A stretch of 64,000 nucleotides of DNA from Dromiciops gliroides (GCF_019393635.1 NC_057862.1:679940314-680004313); one strand, 5' to 3'. Shown: positions 42,298 to 53,532, counted from the stretch's first letter. Numbers and translations: made by a program. Notes: generated by a model from the letters alone, not told the origin.

Positions 42298-42530
42298 GAG
42301 GCAAAGAGGTGTGGCAGAGCAGGAGACCTGGAGCCAGCAAGCCCTGAGTTCAAATCCAGCCTCAGGCATTTGCTAGCTTTGTGAGTCATTGGACCTCTGT
42401 TTTACTCAGTTTCCACACCTATAAAATGAGGATAATAATAGCACCTGCCTCCCAGGATTGTTATGAAAATTGAGATAACATTTATAAAGTACCATATAAA
42501 GGAGAACTATTTGCAGTCATACTATTATTA
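42298..42530 (+). mobile_element. THER/MIR-type CORE-SINE
   Basis: CCCTGAGTTCAAATCCAGCCTCAGGC, GGATAATAATAGCACCTGCC, CCAGGATTGTTATGAAAATTGAGATAACATTTATAAAGTACC. Confidence 0.85.
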
Positions 42531-42554
42531 GGTTAACAACAACAACAATGATAC

Positions 42555-42712
42555 CAACAGCATAATGTAGTGAGTAGATAGAGTTCTGGGTTTGGAACCA
42601 AGAAGACCTGGGTTCAAATTTGACCTCAGACACTTACTAGTTGTTTGACTCTGAGCAAGTCATTCCCTGGGCCTTCGTTTGCTTGTCTGTAAAATGGGGG
42701 TTGGGGGGGGGG
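42555..42712 (+). mobile_element. MIR-type CORE-SINE
   Basis: GTTCTGGGTTTGGAACCAAGAAGACC, GGTTCAAATTTGACCTCAGACAC, GTCTGTAAAATGGGGG followed by a G-run. Confidence 0.8.
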
Positions 42713-42794
42713 TGGATCAGGTATCCTTCCCAAGTTTGATCCTATAAGCCTCTGTTGGACGTTATAGAAAGGTCGGTCATTAGCATTACAGGCA

Positions 42795-43015
42795 CCTCGA
42801 CAAAGTGTGCAGAGACCTGGAGTCATGACGACGGAGTTCAAAACCTGCCACAGACTCAATTATTGTGAACCTCTGTCTGCCCCAGTTCCCTCCTCTGTTA
42901 AATGGGAATAAAACCAGCCCCTCTCAGGCTTCTTGTGCGGCTCCAGTGAGAGAGTAATTGTAAATAGCTCTTGGCGCGGTGGCACATGGGAGGCGCAATC
43001 TAAATGCTTACTCCC
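42795..43015 (+). mobile_element. THER/MIR-type CORE-SINE
   Basis: AGACCTGGAGTCATGACGACGGAGTTCAAAACC, CTCTGTTAAATGGGAATAAAACC, GTAATTGTAAATAGCTC, CAATCTAAATGC. Confidence 0.75.
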
Positions 43016-43094
43016 TTCCCCCTCCCTCTCCCTTGCTTTGTCATGATGATTCTGGGATCCAATGATCCACGTAGATACAGCCTGGAACCGTAAG

Positions 43095-43270
43095 TTCAGA
43101 GCTGGAAAGGGCCTTGGGGGTCAGCTGGTCCCACCCACTCATTTCCTAGACAGGGAAACAAAGGTCGGGAGGAAAAAGGTGACTAGTCCAGAGTCACTCA
43201 GGGAGAAAGTGAAGGGCTAGGATTGGAAGCCAGGTGTTCCTGCTCCAAATCCAGTGAGCCCCACTCCCTC
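43095..43270 (-). mobile_element. MIR-type CORE-SINE
   Basis: CAGAGCTGGAAAGGGCCTTGGGGGTC, CCTAGACAGGGAAACAAAGG, AGTCACTCAGGG, CTAGGATTGGAAGCCAGGTG. Confidence 0.7.
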
Positions 43271-43964
43271 CCAGGAGTGAGGCTGGGTGATTTCCAGCCC
43301 TTGGGATCTGCCACCAATTATTCCGATCAACAACACAAATGACCTAAAAGGTGTGGACCCAAAACTGAAGTTTGAAGGAGGGAGGGGTCCTTTCTGGTGG
43401 AGGAGGGTCCTGGGGGAGGGGGTCTGTGAGCTGGTCCCTGAAAGGGGGGGGGGTGGGCGGCGGTCACAGCTGGGAAGAACCCAGGGTCGCTGCAGCTGAG
43501 CAGCCTGGCTGAGGGCGAGCTCCATCCCAGACAGGCTGAAGCGGCTCCTGCCCAGGCCTCTCAGCGCTATCCTGGCCCTGCCCCTCCCCCTTGGAGAGGT
43601 GGGTTTGGGCAACCAGCAGACCCTGAGGCAGCGGAGGCGCATTCAGAAACCTCCGAAGGGCGGCCGCTGCACAACCCACTAATTAACCGAGCAAAAAACT
43701 CTTCTCATCAGCAAAACCCCAGGGAGTGCTCGAAGAATTCTGCCGCAGCTTCCTCCAGGCAGAGGGATGAGGAGAACAGATTCTAGAGCGGGCGGGGCTA
43801 AGAAGGGCCTTAGGAAAGAGGATGGCTCAGCGAGAAGGAGCTCAGAACGTGAATGTCGGAACTACGAGGGGCCTTAGAACAGAGATGGTGAGAGATCCAA
43901 GAGATGGAAAGCATAGAACAGTCTTAGAAGGTGATGTCAGACCTTAAGGCCTGTCAACCAAGGA
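43271..43964. other. G/C-richer non-repetitive block
   Basis: More G/C- and CpG-rich than its surroundings from about 43380 to 43670, with a G-run near 43444 and GCGGCCGC near 43662. Its 141-codon minus frame (43217-43642) overlaps a MIR copy and is not credible. It may be a regulatory island; no exon supported. Confidence 0.35.
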
Positions 43965-43980
43965 GAGAACCTCAGATTTC

Positions 43981-44504
43981 TTTTCTTTTTCTAGTTACAT
44001 GTAGAGATAGTTTTCAACATTTTGGGGGGGGGGCAATGAAGGTTAAGTGACTTGCCCACAGTCACACAGCTAGTGTCTGAGGTCACATTTGAACTCAAGT
44101 CCTCTTGAATCCAGGGCCGGTGCTTTTATCCACTGCGCTCCTTGCTGCCCCCTCAACATTTGTTTTATAAGATTTTCTAGTTCCAAATTTTTCTCCTGAC
44201 CTCCTTTCCCTTCCCCCTCCCCAAGACTGCAAGCAATCTGATATAGGTACAATCACATTAACATATTCTGCATGAATTATGTTGTGAAAGAAGAATCAGA
44301 ACAAAAGGGGAAAACCTCAAAAAAAAAGGTAGAAACAGTAATGGTTCCAATCTGTATTTAGATTCCACAGTTCTTTTTTTCTGGATTTGGAGAGCATTTT
44401 CCATCATAAGTACTTTGGAATTATCTTGGACTATTGTATTGCTGAGAAGAGTTAAGTCTATCACAATTGATCACCACACAATGTTGTTGATACTGTGTAC
44501 CATG
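43981..44504 (-). mobile_element. 5'-truncated L1 LINE insertion with 16-bp TSD
   Basis: CTAGTTACATGTAGAGATAG, TTATAAGATTTTCTAGTTCCAAATTTTTCTCC, AAGCAATCTGATATAGG, GTTGTGAAAGAAGAATCAG, GGAATTATCTTGGACTATTG. Perfect TSDs GAGAACCTCAGATTTC at 43965-43980 and 44505-44520. Confidence 0.95.
44024..44152 (-). mobile_element. Short CORE-SINE, CATTGCCCC subfamily, nested in L1
   Basis: GGGGGGCAATGAAGGTTAAGTGACTTGCCC through TTGCTGCCCCC. TCAACATTT flanks it on both sides (44014 and 44153 onward). Younger than its L1 host. Confidence 0.9.
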
Positions 44505-44520
44505 GAGAACCTCAGATTTC

Positions 44521-45049
44521 ATGTAGACCAGCCACCTCACTTTGCAGATGGAAAACCTGAGGTTTAGAGAGAATCGAGTTGCTTCAGCTAATTTGTTGTA
44601 GGCTTTGGACTAAAAAAACGTTGTCTATTGCCTCCCATAGCAGAGGACCTTCCCTCCCCCCAGCTGTTTCCCTGCCATTTGAAAACAGACAAATAAATAA
44701 ATTCTTTTGGTTTAGGAAGTTGGGGAGGGGAGGGCTGTTATTTTAATTTCTCTGAAAGTCATAATCCAAGCTACCAGATGGCTAGGTTGGGCTAGAGCCT
44801 GTCCCTTTTATTATTATTATTTTTTCTTGTACAATCAGTGTGTGAACAGCCATCCCCCGACTTTGGCTGGGTATCAAGCGACCCAAGACATATAGAGTAA
44901 ATGTGTCCATCAGCCTGGTGGAAGTCAGGGGATGGGGAAGTTTATAAATGTGTGGCCAAGGCTGGCTCAAGAGATAGGAGGTTTAAGAAGCTCCCATCGG
45001 GCTCCCGGACTTTTAACAAAATGTCATCTACAAAGAAAACAGAGCTGGC
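44521..45049. other. Intergenic stretch, mostly unrecognised
   Basis: A MIR-like scrap at 44530-44600 (ATGGAAAACCTGAGGTTTAG) was split from its left part by the L1 insertion. The rest is unrecognised. Confidence 0.45.
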
Positions 45050-45180
45050 AGCCCAGCGTTGTGGAAAGACCCTGGAGCTGGGAGTCAAGGCACTGGAAAT
45101 CTAATCTCTGATCTGTCACTGACTAGCTGTGAGACCTTTAGCAAACCCCTGTGATTCTTTGAGATTCAAGAGACTCATAA
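45050..45180 (+). mobile_element. MIR-type CORE-SINE
   Basis: CGTTGTGGAAAGACCCTGGAGCTGGGAGTC, CACTGACTAGCTGTGAGACC. Confidence 0.7.
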
Positions 45181-45229
45181 ATTGAGAGGTGAAAGGCACC
45201 TAAGAAGCTGTTTGGTCTAAGTCCTTCCT

Positions 45230-45490
45230 TTTTAAAAAGAGGAAATTAGGGCAGTGAATGGAGCAGTAGCCCCGGAGGCAGGAGGACCTGAGTTCAAAGG
45301 TGACTTCAGACACTACCTGTGTGACCCTGGGCAAGTCACTGTACCCTGATTGCCTCTCCCCTAAAATAAAATAAAAATGAAGAAATTGCTTTGCCCAGGA
45401 TCCCACTGCTCATAAGCTTCAGAGGTGAGAGCTAAAACTGACTCCTAGTCCAGGACTCTAGCCATTCTACCACACAGCCTCTTCCTGTGT
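45230..45490 (-). mobile_element. MIR-type CORE-SINE split by a SINE
   Basis: AAAGAGGAAATTAGG on the left and TTGCCCAGGATCCCACTGCTC, CTAGTCCAGGACTCTAGCCATTC on the right flank the inserted copy. Confidence 0.65.
45249..45385 (+). mobile_element. Short CORE-SINE nested in MIR
   Basis: GGGCAGTGAATGGAGCAGTAGCCCCGGAGGC head (with a deletion), ACCTGAGTTCAAAGG, GATTGCCTCTCCCC end and AAAATAAAATAAAA tail. Confidence 0.85.
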
Positions 45491-45544
45491 CCTCACCTGT
45501 AAAATGGGCTCTGAGGGACCTCCCCAGTCAGACATTGGATGTTT

Positions 45545-45805
45545 TAGGCAGCTAGATGATGCAGTGGATAGAATGGTCAGAATGCTGGGAAACTTGAATT
45601 CAATTCTTCCTTAGATACTTACTTCCATGGGACCCTGGGCAAGTCACATCATTTCTTTTGGCCTCAATTTCTTCATCTGTAAAATGGGGATAATGACAGT
45701 ATCCGAGTCCCAGGGTTGTTGTGAATATGAAATGAGATTCTCTCGTGTAAAGTGCTTCGTACAGGGTGTGATACCTACTAAGCGCTACATTCATTGTTAT
45801 TATGA
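45545..45805 (+). mobile_element. THER/MIR-type CORE-SINE, near full length
   Basis: AGGCAGCTAGATGATGCAGTGGATAG head, ACTTGAATTCAATTCTTCC, GGGGATAATGACAG, CAGGGTTGTTGTGAATATG, AAGTGCTTCGTACAGG. Confidence 0.85.
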
Positions 45806-45959
45806 ACCTCTCCATTCCTTAGACCATTCTAAATCTCTGGGCTCTACAACAGATGTTAATCCCTACTAATAGAAGGAGGCCTCCCTGATAGCGAAACCAT
45901 AGGGGAGAAAAGATGTATGCATGGGGGTGGGGAACCCTGTGCTGGGTGTTGTGGCTGTG

Positions 45960-46105
45960 GAGTCAACAAGTCATGAAGCATTTATTAGGCACCTGCTGTG
46001 TGCCTGTCACTGTGCTGAGTGCTGGGGATACAAAGAAAGGCAAAATACAGTCCCTGCCCTCCAGGGCTTCCAATCCAACACCACTAGGTGCAAACAGGCT
46101 CTGGA
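45960..46105 (+). mobile_element. Dispersed repeat, GTGCCAGGCACTGTGC family
   Basis: GAAGCATTTATTAGGCACCTGCTGTGTGCCTGTCACTGTGC, GGGGATACAAAGAAAGGCAAAA, CAGTCCCTGCCCTCCAGGG. A clean copy. Confidence 0.75.
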
Positions 46106-46299
46106 CTGGGTAAGCTGGAGATGAGGAAACAGGCTTTGCAAAGGGAAATGGTTTGCTTGTGGTCATAAAGCTATTAGGGCTCAGAGGGGAGAGGGCTGGC
46201 CTCTGGAAAGCTCCTGTCCCTCCCTGCTTCTCCTCCTGCCTCCAGGACTGCTTCCTCAGCTCCTCTGCCTTCCCATCATCCATATCACACACCTCAACT

Positions 46300-46560
46300 T
46301 CACCGAGATGGAGTCTGTGAGCCTCTGTCCAAGTCTCTCCTTGTTCTACATCATCTCCCCTGATAGTCTTATCTGCTCCCACCATTCAAGTGTCATATCT
46401 ATGTGGATGGTGCCCAAGTGTGCACACACCGAGCTAATCTCTCTTCTGAGCTCCAGGCCCTTCCTCGTCCCTGGCTTCTCCCTAGATTTTGCCAAGAAGG
46501 CCCCTAGATATTCAAAGTCACGTGGTGATTCCGTGTCCAGCGTGGACCAGGGACACAGCT
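46300..46560 (+). mobile_element. L2 LINE reverse-transcriptase fragment, decayed
   Basis: CTGCTCCCACCATTCAAGTGTCATATCTATGTGGATGGTGCCC matches the L2 YADD region, here degenerated to YVDG. Confidence 0.5.
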
Positions 46561-47189
46561 ATAGGTTTACCAAGTAGCACAGGCAGCCTAAAAGTAGCGG
46601 GGTTCTTCTGGAGTCGGCCCATCTGGATTTGGGGAAATGAGTCTAGGAAAGGGGGAGAGGCAAAGACCAAACTGGGGGAGATGTGCTTTGATGGAGCTAT
46701 AACCAGGGGGAAGATGTAGCTGCTCTCCCAACAGGGATGTCCACAAGGTCTCTAGTTAGAGAAATGTGCTTAGCTTGAGCTGTAGAGGCCACAAGGAAAG
46801 AAGGCCGGATTGGCATTTGGGGGATCAGGGCACAGAAGTCTCTCTGGAGCTTGCCATATTCCACCCGGAACTAAATCAATGATTCTGCGTGATGCATTTC
46901 CAACTGTGCCCTCATTGTGCCACATGTACCCCAGTCAGCCTCCTCCCCTGGCCTCTCTTTCCCCTTACCCCCAACCTGGGACTCTGCCTCTCTGAGAGGA
47001 GAGCTTTCCTGTCCTGCCTGGGACCAGGCTCTGGGCTACTTCCCAGGCACCCCCATGGTAGGCTGCTGTGAGAGCCCCTCCTTCCGCCCCAGCTCCCAGC
47101 TTCCCATGGTGTGTTTGCTTCCCCACTAGAATGGGAACATCTTGAGAAAAAGATTGCATCCCTAGCTCTCAGCTGGGACTAGCATATAG
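46561..47189. other. Non-repetitive intergenic stretch
   Basis: Open frames of 60-76 codons only, none recognisable. Confidence 0.4.
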
Positions 47190-47290
47190 TAATGAGTGCT
47201 TAATAAATATTCTCTCTCTTTCTTTCTCTCTGTCCCTCCTTCTTTCCTTCCCTCCCTCCCTCCCTCTCTTTCTACCCTCCTCTCTTATCT
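47190..47290. repeat. CT-rich tract after an L2-type tail
   Basis: GTGCTTAATAAATATTC followed by CTCT, CTTT, CCTT and CCCT units. Confidence 0.85.
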
Positions 47291-47387
47291 ATCTATGTTC
47301 TTGTGAGCCACACACTAATGAACCTGTATTTTATCCATCTGTCAGTCTATCCATCCATCTTCTGTCTGTCTGTCCATCCATCTATAT

Positions 47388-47601
47388 GGGCAGCTAAGTA
47401 GATCAATGGATAGAGTGTCAGGCCTGGAGTCAGGAAGATCTGAGTTGAAATCCAGCCTAAGATACTTCCTAGCTGTGTGACCTTGGGCAAGTCACCGAAC
47501 TGTTTGCCTCAGTTTCTCCATTTGTAAAAGGACCTGGAAAAGGAAATGGCAAACTACTCCAGTATCTTTGTCAGACACAGTTCAAAATTAAAAAACAACA
47601 A
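47388..47601 (+). mobile_element. MAR1-like CORE-SINE inside a microsatellite region
   Basis: ATGGGCAGCTAAGTAGATCAATGG head, GACCTGGAAAAGGAAATGGCAAACTACTCC, then a deletion, GTCAGACACAGTTC and AAACAACA. TCTG/ATCC repeats lie on both sides. Confidence 0.85.
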
Positions 47602-47603
47602 TG

Positions 47604-47632
47604 CCTGTCTGTCTGTCTGTCTGTCTGTCTGC
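47604..47632. repeat. (TCTG)n microsatellite
   Basis: About seven TCTG units. Confidence 0.9.
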
Positions 47633-48679
47633 ATTCGTTCATCCATCGCTCTCTCTTAGCATGTACTCCAGGTTCTTCCAACTTTAAATCTATGCTTCTA
47701 TGAGCAGAGGTTCATAGGCTCACACTCCTAGAGCTGGATGCTTGGGGGTACAATGTAATTTGACCATGCTTGCGTTCCTTACACAGTACACGTCTCACAT
47801 TGTACTAGGCCCTGGGAGTACAGACAAAGGAATCTGTTCTTGGCCTCACTGAGCTTTCCTTCTACTCGGAAAAACAACCTATTCACAGATCACTCATTTT
47901 GTTTTCACCAATACTCAGAATATGTGCAAAGTCTAGGAGGTGGATTAGGATGGAAGTGTGCTAGTGAGCAATGGGGTGCGGCCACTCCTCACTATATCTG
48001 ATTAGGGAGTGCCGCCATTACTGCTAACCTTCTTATCAGCCCTGGGAGTAATGTGCTGAGGGTGATCTTTCTGGTCATTTTATTGTGTTTGGAGTTTGAA
48101 TCTGCTTTCCTGTGTAGCCTTGGGTAAAGCACTCAATCTTTCTGAGTTTCCGTTCCCTGGATGAGCACAGGCTCAATGTCCAGGAACTTTGCATCAGAGC
48201 CTGGCAGGAACAGCAAGTCATAGTGCATGGTTCTGCCTTCCCAGCCATGTGTGAGGCTGCTTCTGATCGGCTCCTTGGAAGTAGCTACATCTCCTGGTCT
48301 TGGGACCTGGCAGGGGGAAGCCAGCGAAGTCTTTCCCCTTTCCCCTGCTTGCATAGCACAGCTAGGGGCTTCTCCCTTCCTGTTTGGTAATGAGGCAGGA
48401 GTGCAGAGGAAGCAGCCAAGAATCTAGGTTAGCAAACTGCCTTGGGTTCCAGCTTGTGCCCCGCAAACCAGAATAAATACCAATGTCAATAATAGCTGAT
48501 ATTCACGTGGCACTTTAATGTCTACAAAGCATTTTGGGGCTCTTCCTCCCATCTGATCCCTAAATAGAGACAAGCATTATTGCCTATCTTGGTAACTCCA
48601 GTTCTTAAGACAGTGTCTGACACACAGGAAACACTTAAGATTGACTGATAGCAACCCAGTGAGATCAGTGCCATAATTA
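47633..48679. other. Intergenic stretch with old SINE scraps
   Basis: 47760-47880 is a diverged member of the GTGCCAGGCACTGTGC family; 48480-48600 a THER-like minus fragment (GATATTCACGTGGCAC, CTACAAAGCATTTTGG). No exon recognised in the rest. Confidence 0.45.
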
Positions 48680-49835
48680 TCTATGGTTTTTTTAGTCATA
48701 AAAGTATTTATTATTTTCCTAGTTACATGTAGTGATAGTTTTCAATATTCATTTTTATAAGATTTTGAGTTCCAAATTTTTCTCCCTTCTTCCTTTCCTT
48801 TTCCCCTCCCTAAGACAGAAAGCAATCTGATATAGGTTATATATGTACAATCACATTAAACATATTTCTGCATTACTCATGTTGTGAAAGAAGAATCACA
48901 ACAAAAGGGGAAAACCTCAAAAAAGAAAAACAAACAAAAAAAGTAGAAACAGTATGCTTCAATCTGTATTCAGATTCCACAGTTTTTCTTTTCTGGATGT
49001 GGATAACATTTTCCATCATGAATCCTTTGGAATTGTCTTGGATCATTGTATTGCTGAGAAGAGCTAAGTCTATCACAGTTCATCACACAATGTTGCTGTT
49101 ACTGTGTACAACATTCTCCTGGTTCTGCTCATTTCACTTAGCATCAGTCCATTTAAGTCTTTGCAGGTTTTTCTGAAAGTATTTCTTATAGCACAATAGT
49201 ATTCTATTACATTAATTTACCACAAACTTGTTCAGCCGTTCCCCAATGGATGGGCATCCCCTCCTTTTCCAATTCTTTGTGACCACAAAGAGAGCTGCTA
49301 TAATATTTTTGTACATGTGTGTCCTTTTCCCTTTTTTATGATCTCTTTGGGATATAGACCCTAGTAATGGTATTACTGGGTCAAAGGGTATGCACAGCCC
49401 ATAGCCCGTTTGCTCTCCACAATGGTTGGATGGGTTCACAACTCCATCAACAATGCATTAGTGTTCCAATTTTTCCATAGCTTCTCCAACATTTATTATT
49501 TTCCTCTTTGTCAAATTAGCCAATCTGATAGATGTGAGGTAGTACCTCAGAGTTGTTTTAATTGTATTTCTCTGATCAATAGTGATTTAGAGTATTTTTT
49601 TCATATGACAATAGATAGCTTTGATTTCTTCATCTGAAAACTGGCCTGCTCATATCCTTTGACCATTTCTCAATTGGGGAATGACTTGCATTCTTATAAA
49701 TTTGATTTAGTTCCCTATGTATTTTAGAAATGAGGCCTTTATCAGAAACACTGGCTGTAAAAATTGTTTCCCAGTTTTCTGCTTTCCTTCTAATCTTGGC
49801 TGTATTGCTTCTGTTGTATAAAACCTTTTTAATTT

Positions 49836-49993
49836 GTTTTTTGTTTTTTGGTTTTTTTTAGTGAGGCAATGGGGTTAAGTGACTTGCCCAGGGTCACACA
49901 GCTAGTAAGTGTTAAGTGTCTGAGGCTGGATTGAACTCAGGTACTACTGACACCAGGGCTGGTGCTCTATCCATTGCACCACCTAGCTGCCCC
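49836..49993 (-). mobile_element. Short CORE-SINE nested in L1 ORF2
   Basis: TTTAGTGAGGCAATGGGGTTAAG through CACCTAGCTGCCCC. TSDs ACCTTTTTAATTT (49823-49835) and ACCTTTTAAATTT (49994-50006). Confidence 0.95.
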
Positions 49994-51090
49994 ACCTTTT
50001 AAATTTAATATATTCAAAATGATCCATTTGCATTGCATAATATTCTCATTTGGTCATAAATTCTTCTCCTCTCCATAGATCTGAGAAGAAAACTATTCCT
50101 TCCTCTCCTAATTACCTACAGTATCATCCTTTATGTCTAAATCATGTACCCATTTTGACCTTATTTTGGTATATGGTGTAAGATGTTGCTCCATGCCCAG
50201 TTTTGCCATACTATCTTCCAGTTTTCTCAGCAGTTTTTTGTCAAGTGGTGAATTCTTATCCCAGAAACTGGAGTCTTTTGATTTATCAAAGAGTAGATAA
50301 TTTATAGTCATTTACTACTGTATCACCTGTGGCCTAACCATTCCATTAACCCACTACTTTATTTCTTAGCCAGTACCAAATAGTTTTGATGACTGGATGC
50401 TTTATAGTATAGCTTCAGCTTTGGAATGACTATCCCACCTTCCTGTGCATTTTTTGTCATTAGTTCCCTTGATGTTCTTGACCTTTCTTTCTCCCAGATG
50501 AATTTTGGTTATTATTTTTCTAGCTCTATAAAATAATTTTTAGGTAGTCTGATTGGTATGGCACTGAGTAAGTAGATTAATTAGGTAGAATTGTCCTTTT
50601 TATTGTATTACCTTGGCCTAGTCATGAGCAATTGATATTTTCCCAATGACTTAGATCTGATTTTATTTGTGTGAAAAGTATTTTGTAATTGTGTTAAATG
50701 GAATTCTCTATCTCTTGCTGCTGAGCTTTGATTTATGTGGATTTATTTTACATCCTGCAACTTTCTAAGTTTGTTGTTTTAAGTAGTTTTTTAATTGATT
50801 CTCTAGGATTCTCTAAGTATACCATCATATCATCTGCAAAGAGTGATAGTTTTGTTTCCCTCCTTGCCTATTCTAATTCCTTCAATTCCTTTTCTTCTCT
50901 TATTGCTAAGCTGACATTTCTAGTACAATACTAAATAATAGAGGTGGTAATTGACATCCCTGTTTTTACCCCTGATCTTACTGGGAAGGCCTCTAACTTA
51001 TCGCCATTACATATAATGTTTTGCTGATGGTTTTAGGTACATACTGCTAACCATTTTAAGGAAAGCTTCTTTTATTCCTATGCTCTCTAA

Positions 51091-51246
51091 TTTTTTTTTA
51101 ATTTATTTTGCGGGACAATGAGGGTTTAAGTGACTTGCCCAGGGTCACACAGCTAGTAAGTGTCAAGTGTCTGAGGCCGGATTTGAACTCAGGTTACTCC
51201 TGACTCCAGGGCCTGTGCTTTATCCACTGCACAACCTAGCTGCCCC
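51091..51246 (-). mobile_element. Short CORE-SINE, CATTGCCCCGC-type, nested in L1 ORF2
   Basis: TTTTGCGGGACAATGAGGG through CAACCTAGCTGCCCC. CTCTAA flanks it at 51085-51090 and 51247-51252. Confidence 0.9.
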
Positions 51247-52169
51247 CTCTAAATGGTTTATAATAGGAATGAGTGTTGTATTTTGTAAAAAGCTTTTTCT
51301 GCATCTATTGAGATAATCATATTGATTTTGAATAGTTTTGTTATTGATGTAGTCGATTATGTTGACAGTTTTCCTAACGTTGAACCAGCCCTGCATCCTG
51401 GTGTAAATCCTACCTGGTCATAGTTTATTATCCTGGTGATAAATGCTGTAATCTCCTTGCTAATATTTATTTAAAATTTTTGCATTGACATTATTAGCAA
51501 AATTGGTCTATAATTTCTTTGCTCTCTGTTTTGGCTCTGCCTACTTTAGGTATCAACACCATATTTGTGTCATAAAAGGCAAGAGGCAAGAGGCCTGTGT
51601 CAGAAAATTTGGTAGAACTCCTTCTTTACCTAGTTTTCCAAATACTTTAAATAGATTGGAATTAATTGTTCTTTAAATATCTGGTAGAAATTCACTTGTA
51701 AAACATCTAGTCTGAGATTTTTTCTTAGGGAGTTCATTAATGGCTTGTTCAATGTCTTTTTCCTAAAATGGGGCTATTCAGATATTTTATTTCTTCTGTT
51801 AATCTGGCAATTTTTATTTTTGTAAATATTCATTCATTTCATTTAGATTGCCAAATTTATTGGCATACAGTTGGGCTAAATAGTTCCAATTATGCTTTAA
51901 TTTCCACTTCATTGTGGTAAATTCCCCCCTTTCATTTTTGTTTGTTTGTTTCTTTTTTTTAAATCAAATTAACCAAAGGTTTATCTATTTTATTTTTTTC
52001 CTCATAAAATCAGTTCTTAATTTATTTCTTAATTTTATAGTTTTTCTTACTCGCAATTTTATATCTCTCTCCTTTAATTTTCAGGATTTCTAATTAAATT
52101 ATTTGATTATGTTTATAGATGAGAAACTGAGTCTCAGAAAGGGCGAAATAACAAGATCATTGGGAGCAT

Positions 52170-52335
52170 AGCTCTGACTTGGAAGGGACCTCAAGGCTCA
52201 TCTAATCCAACCCCTTCATTTTTACAGATGAGGGAACTAAGGCCCAAGGCGGTAAAGGGACTTGCCCAAGGCCACACAGGCAGGCAGCAGAGCTGGGATT
52301 TGAACCTAGGGCCTGGCCCTTCCCCATTGAACCAT
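52170..52335 (-). mobile_element. MIR-type CORE-SINE
   Basis: TTGGAAGGGACCTCAAGGCTCATCTAATCC, TTTTTACAGATGAGGG, AAGGCCACACAGG, GAGCTGGGATTTGAACC. Confidence 0.85.
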
Positions 52336-52419
52336 GACCATGATGGGATGTAGCCTCTTCAGAGCTGAAATGCTGGATGGGAAACAGCTGAAAAAAGAGG
52401 CCACTGAGATAGAGGCAAG

Positions 52420-52575
52420 AGGCCTGGCTCAGGTTCAAATGATTGTTGTTAACTGTATGACCTTTGGCAGGTGGCAGCTCATTTTTCTTCCTGGGGCCCT
52501 GTGGGGTCAGAATGGAGGCGATGGGTTAAATAGTTCCTTCCAGGTCTAAAATTCTCTGAATCAGGATCTATAAAC
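52420..52575 (+). mobile_element. MIR-type CORE-SINE
   Basis: GCTCAGGTTCAAATGATTG, CTGTATGACCTTTGGC, CCTTCCAGGTCTAAAATTCTCTG. Confidence 0.65.
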
Positions 52576-52594
52576 TAGGGGATACTTAGACTGG

Positions 52595-52870
52595 AAAAGA
52601 CATGACATATACATGTGACACCACACACATCATGAAACCACACAGGTGACCTATATATGGCATGTTATATGACATACAAATTGACACAGTACATGACATG
52701 AAACTGTATATGTGACATGATATGATATGGCATGACATTATGACACACTGAATCATACACAGTGTGACATAACGCCATTCGATATGATATATGCACAATA
52801 TGATGATATGACATGATGATACATGATGTGATATATAACAAGAAATCATGATATGACATGATATGATAGG
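52595..52870. repeat. Degenerate TGACA/TGATATG tandem array
   Basis: Scattered TGACATGA, TGATATGA, ATGACATT and GACATACA units make up about 275 bases without a strict period. The open frames across it are artefacts. Confidence 0.75.
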
Positions 52871-52899
52871 GGACCCGTGACAGCTGACTTCATGCATCT

Positions 52900-53200
52900 G
52901 AGGTACTACCATGTGGAAGAGGGATTGGCTTTCCCCTAGAGCTCCAAGGACAGAACTGATGGGCAACAGGGAGGCAGAGCTGAACTCATTATGAGGGGCA
53001 ACTTCTCAACAATTAGATGAGGCCAGTAATGGGATGGATCACTTTGTGAGGTAGTGACTTTCCCATCCCTTGGAAGTGTTCAAGCAGAGGCTTACCAACC
53101 ATGGCTCAGAATTGCTGTAGAAGTAGGGTCCATTGACCATTTAGGGCCCTTCCACCTGGAATTCAGGGGAAAGAGATACAGGATAGTGCCTGGCTCCTTG
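52900..53200 (+). mobile_element. CR1/L3 LINE 3' fragment
   Basis: GGGGCAACTTCTCAACAATTAGA, GGATGGATCACTTTGTGAGGTAGTGACTTTCCC, TGTTCAAGCAGAGGCTTACC, GGGCCCTTCCACC. Confidence 0.6.
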
Positions 53201-53307
53201 GATTTACCTAGAGACCTGGGTTTGAATCCAGCCTCAGACAGCATCATGGGAGCAGGGCAAGTGACCCAAGCTCCTACATCCTCCATTCCTCATCAGGTAC
53301 TCCATAG

Positions 53308-53532
53308 AGGTAGTTTGGAAGCACAGTGGATAGAGCACTGGGCCTGGAGTCAGGAAGTCTTGTGTTCAAATCCAGTATCAGACACTTACTTGCTAGCTGT
53401 GTGATACCCAGCCAGTCACTTCACTGCTGCCTCATCTGTAAACTGAGAACAATAACAGCTCTGATCTCAAAGGGTTATTGTGAAGATCAGGAGAGATGTT
53501 TGTGAAGTGTTAGAACAGTGCCTGGTACACGG
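53308..53532 (+). mobile_element. THER/MIR-type CORE-SINE
   Basis: AGCACAGTGGATAGAGCACTGGGCC, GTGTTCAAATCCAGTATCAGACAC, GGTTATTGTGAAGATCAGGAGAG, GAACAGTGCCTGGTAC. Confidence 0.85.

Larger units (their letters stand above)
48680..52100 (-). mobile_element. L1 LINE, 3.4-kb copy with most of ORF2, inactive
   Basis: The right end is the 5' side. The 3' UTR complement (ATATAGGTTATATATGTACAATC, GTTGTGAAAGAAGAATCAC) is followed by ORF2 in reverse. On the minus strand 50829-50840 encodes FADD, the reverse-transcriptase metal-binding motif, in a context beginning LFADDMMVYLEN. 51290-51540 matches the L1 region reading CTTTTTCTGCATCTATTGAG on the + strand. 5' truncated, so no ORF1 or start. Stops and two SINE insertions break the frame. 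Confidence 0.9.
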
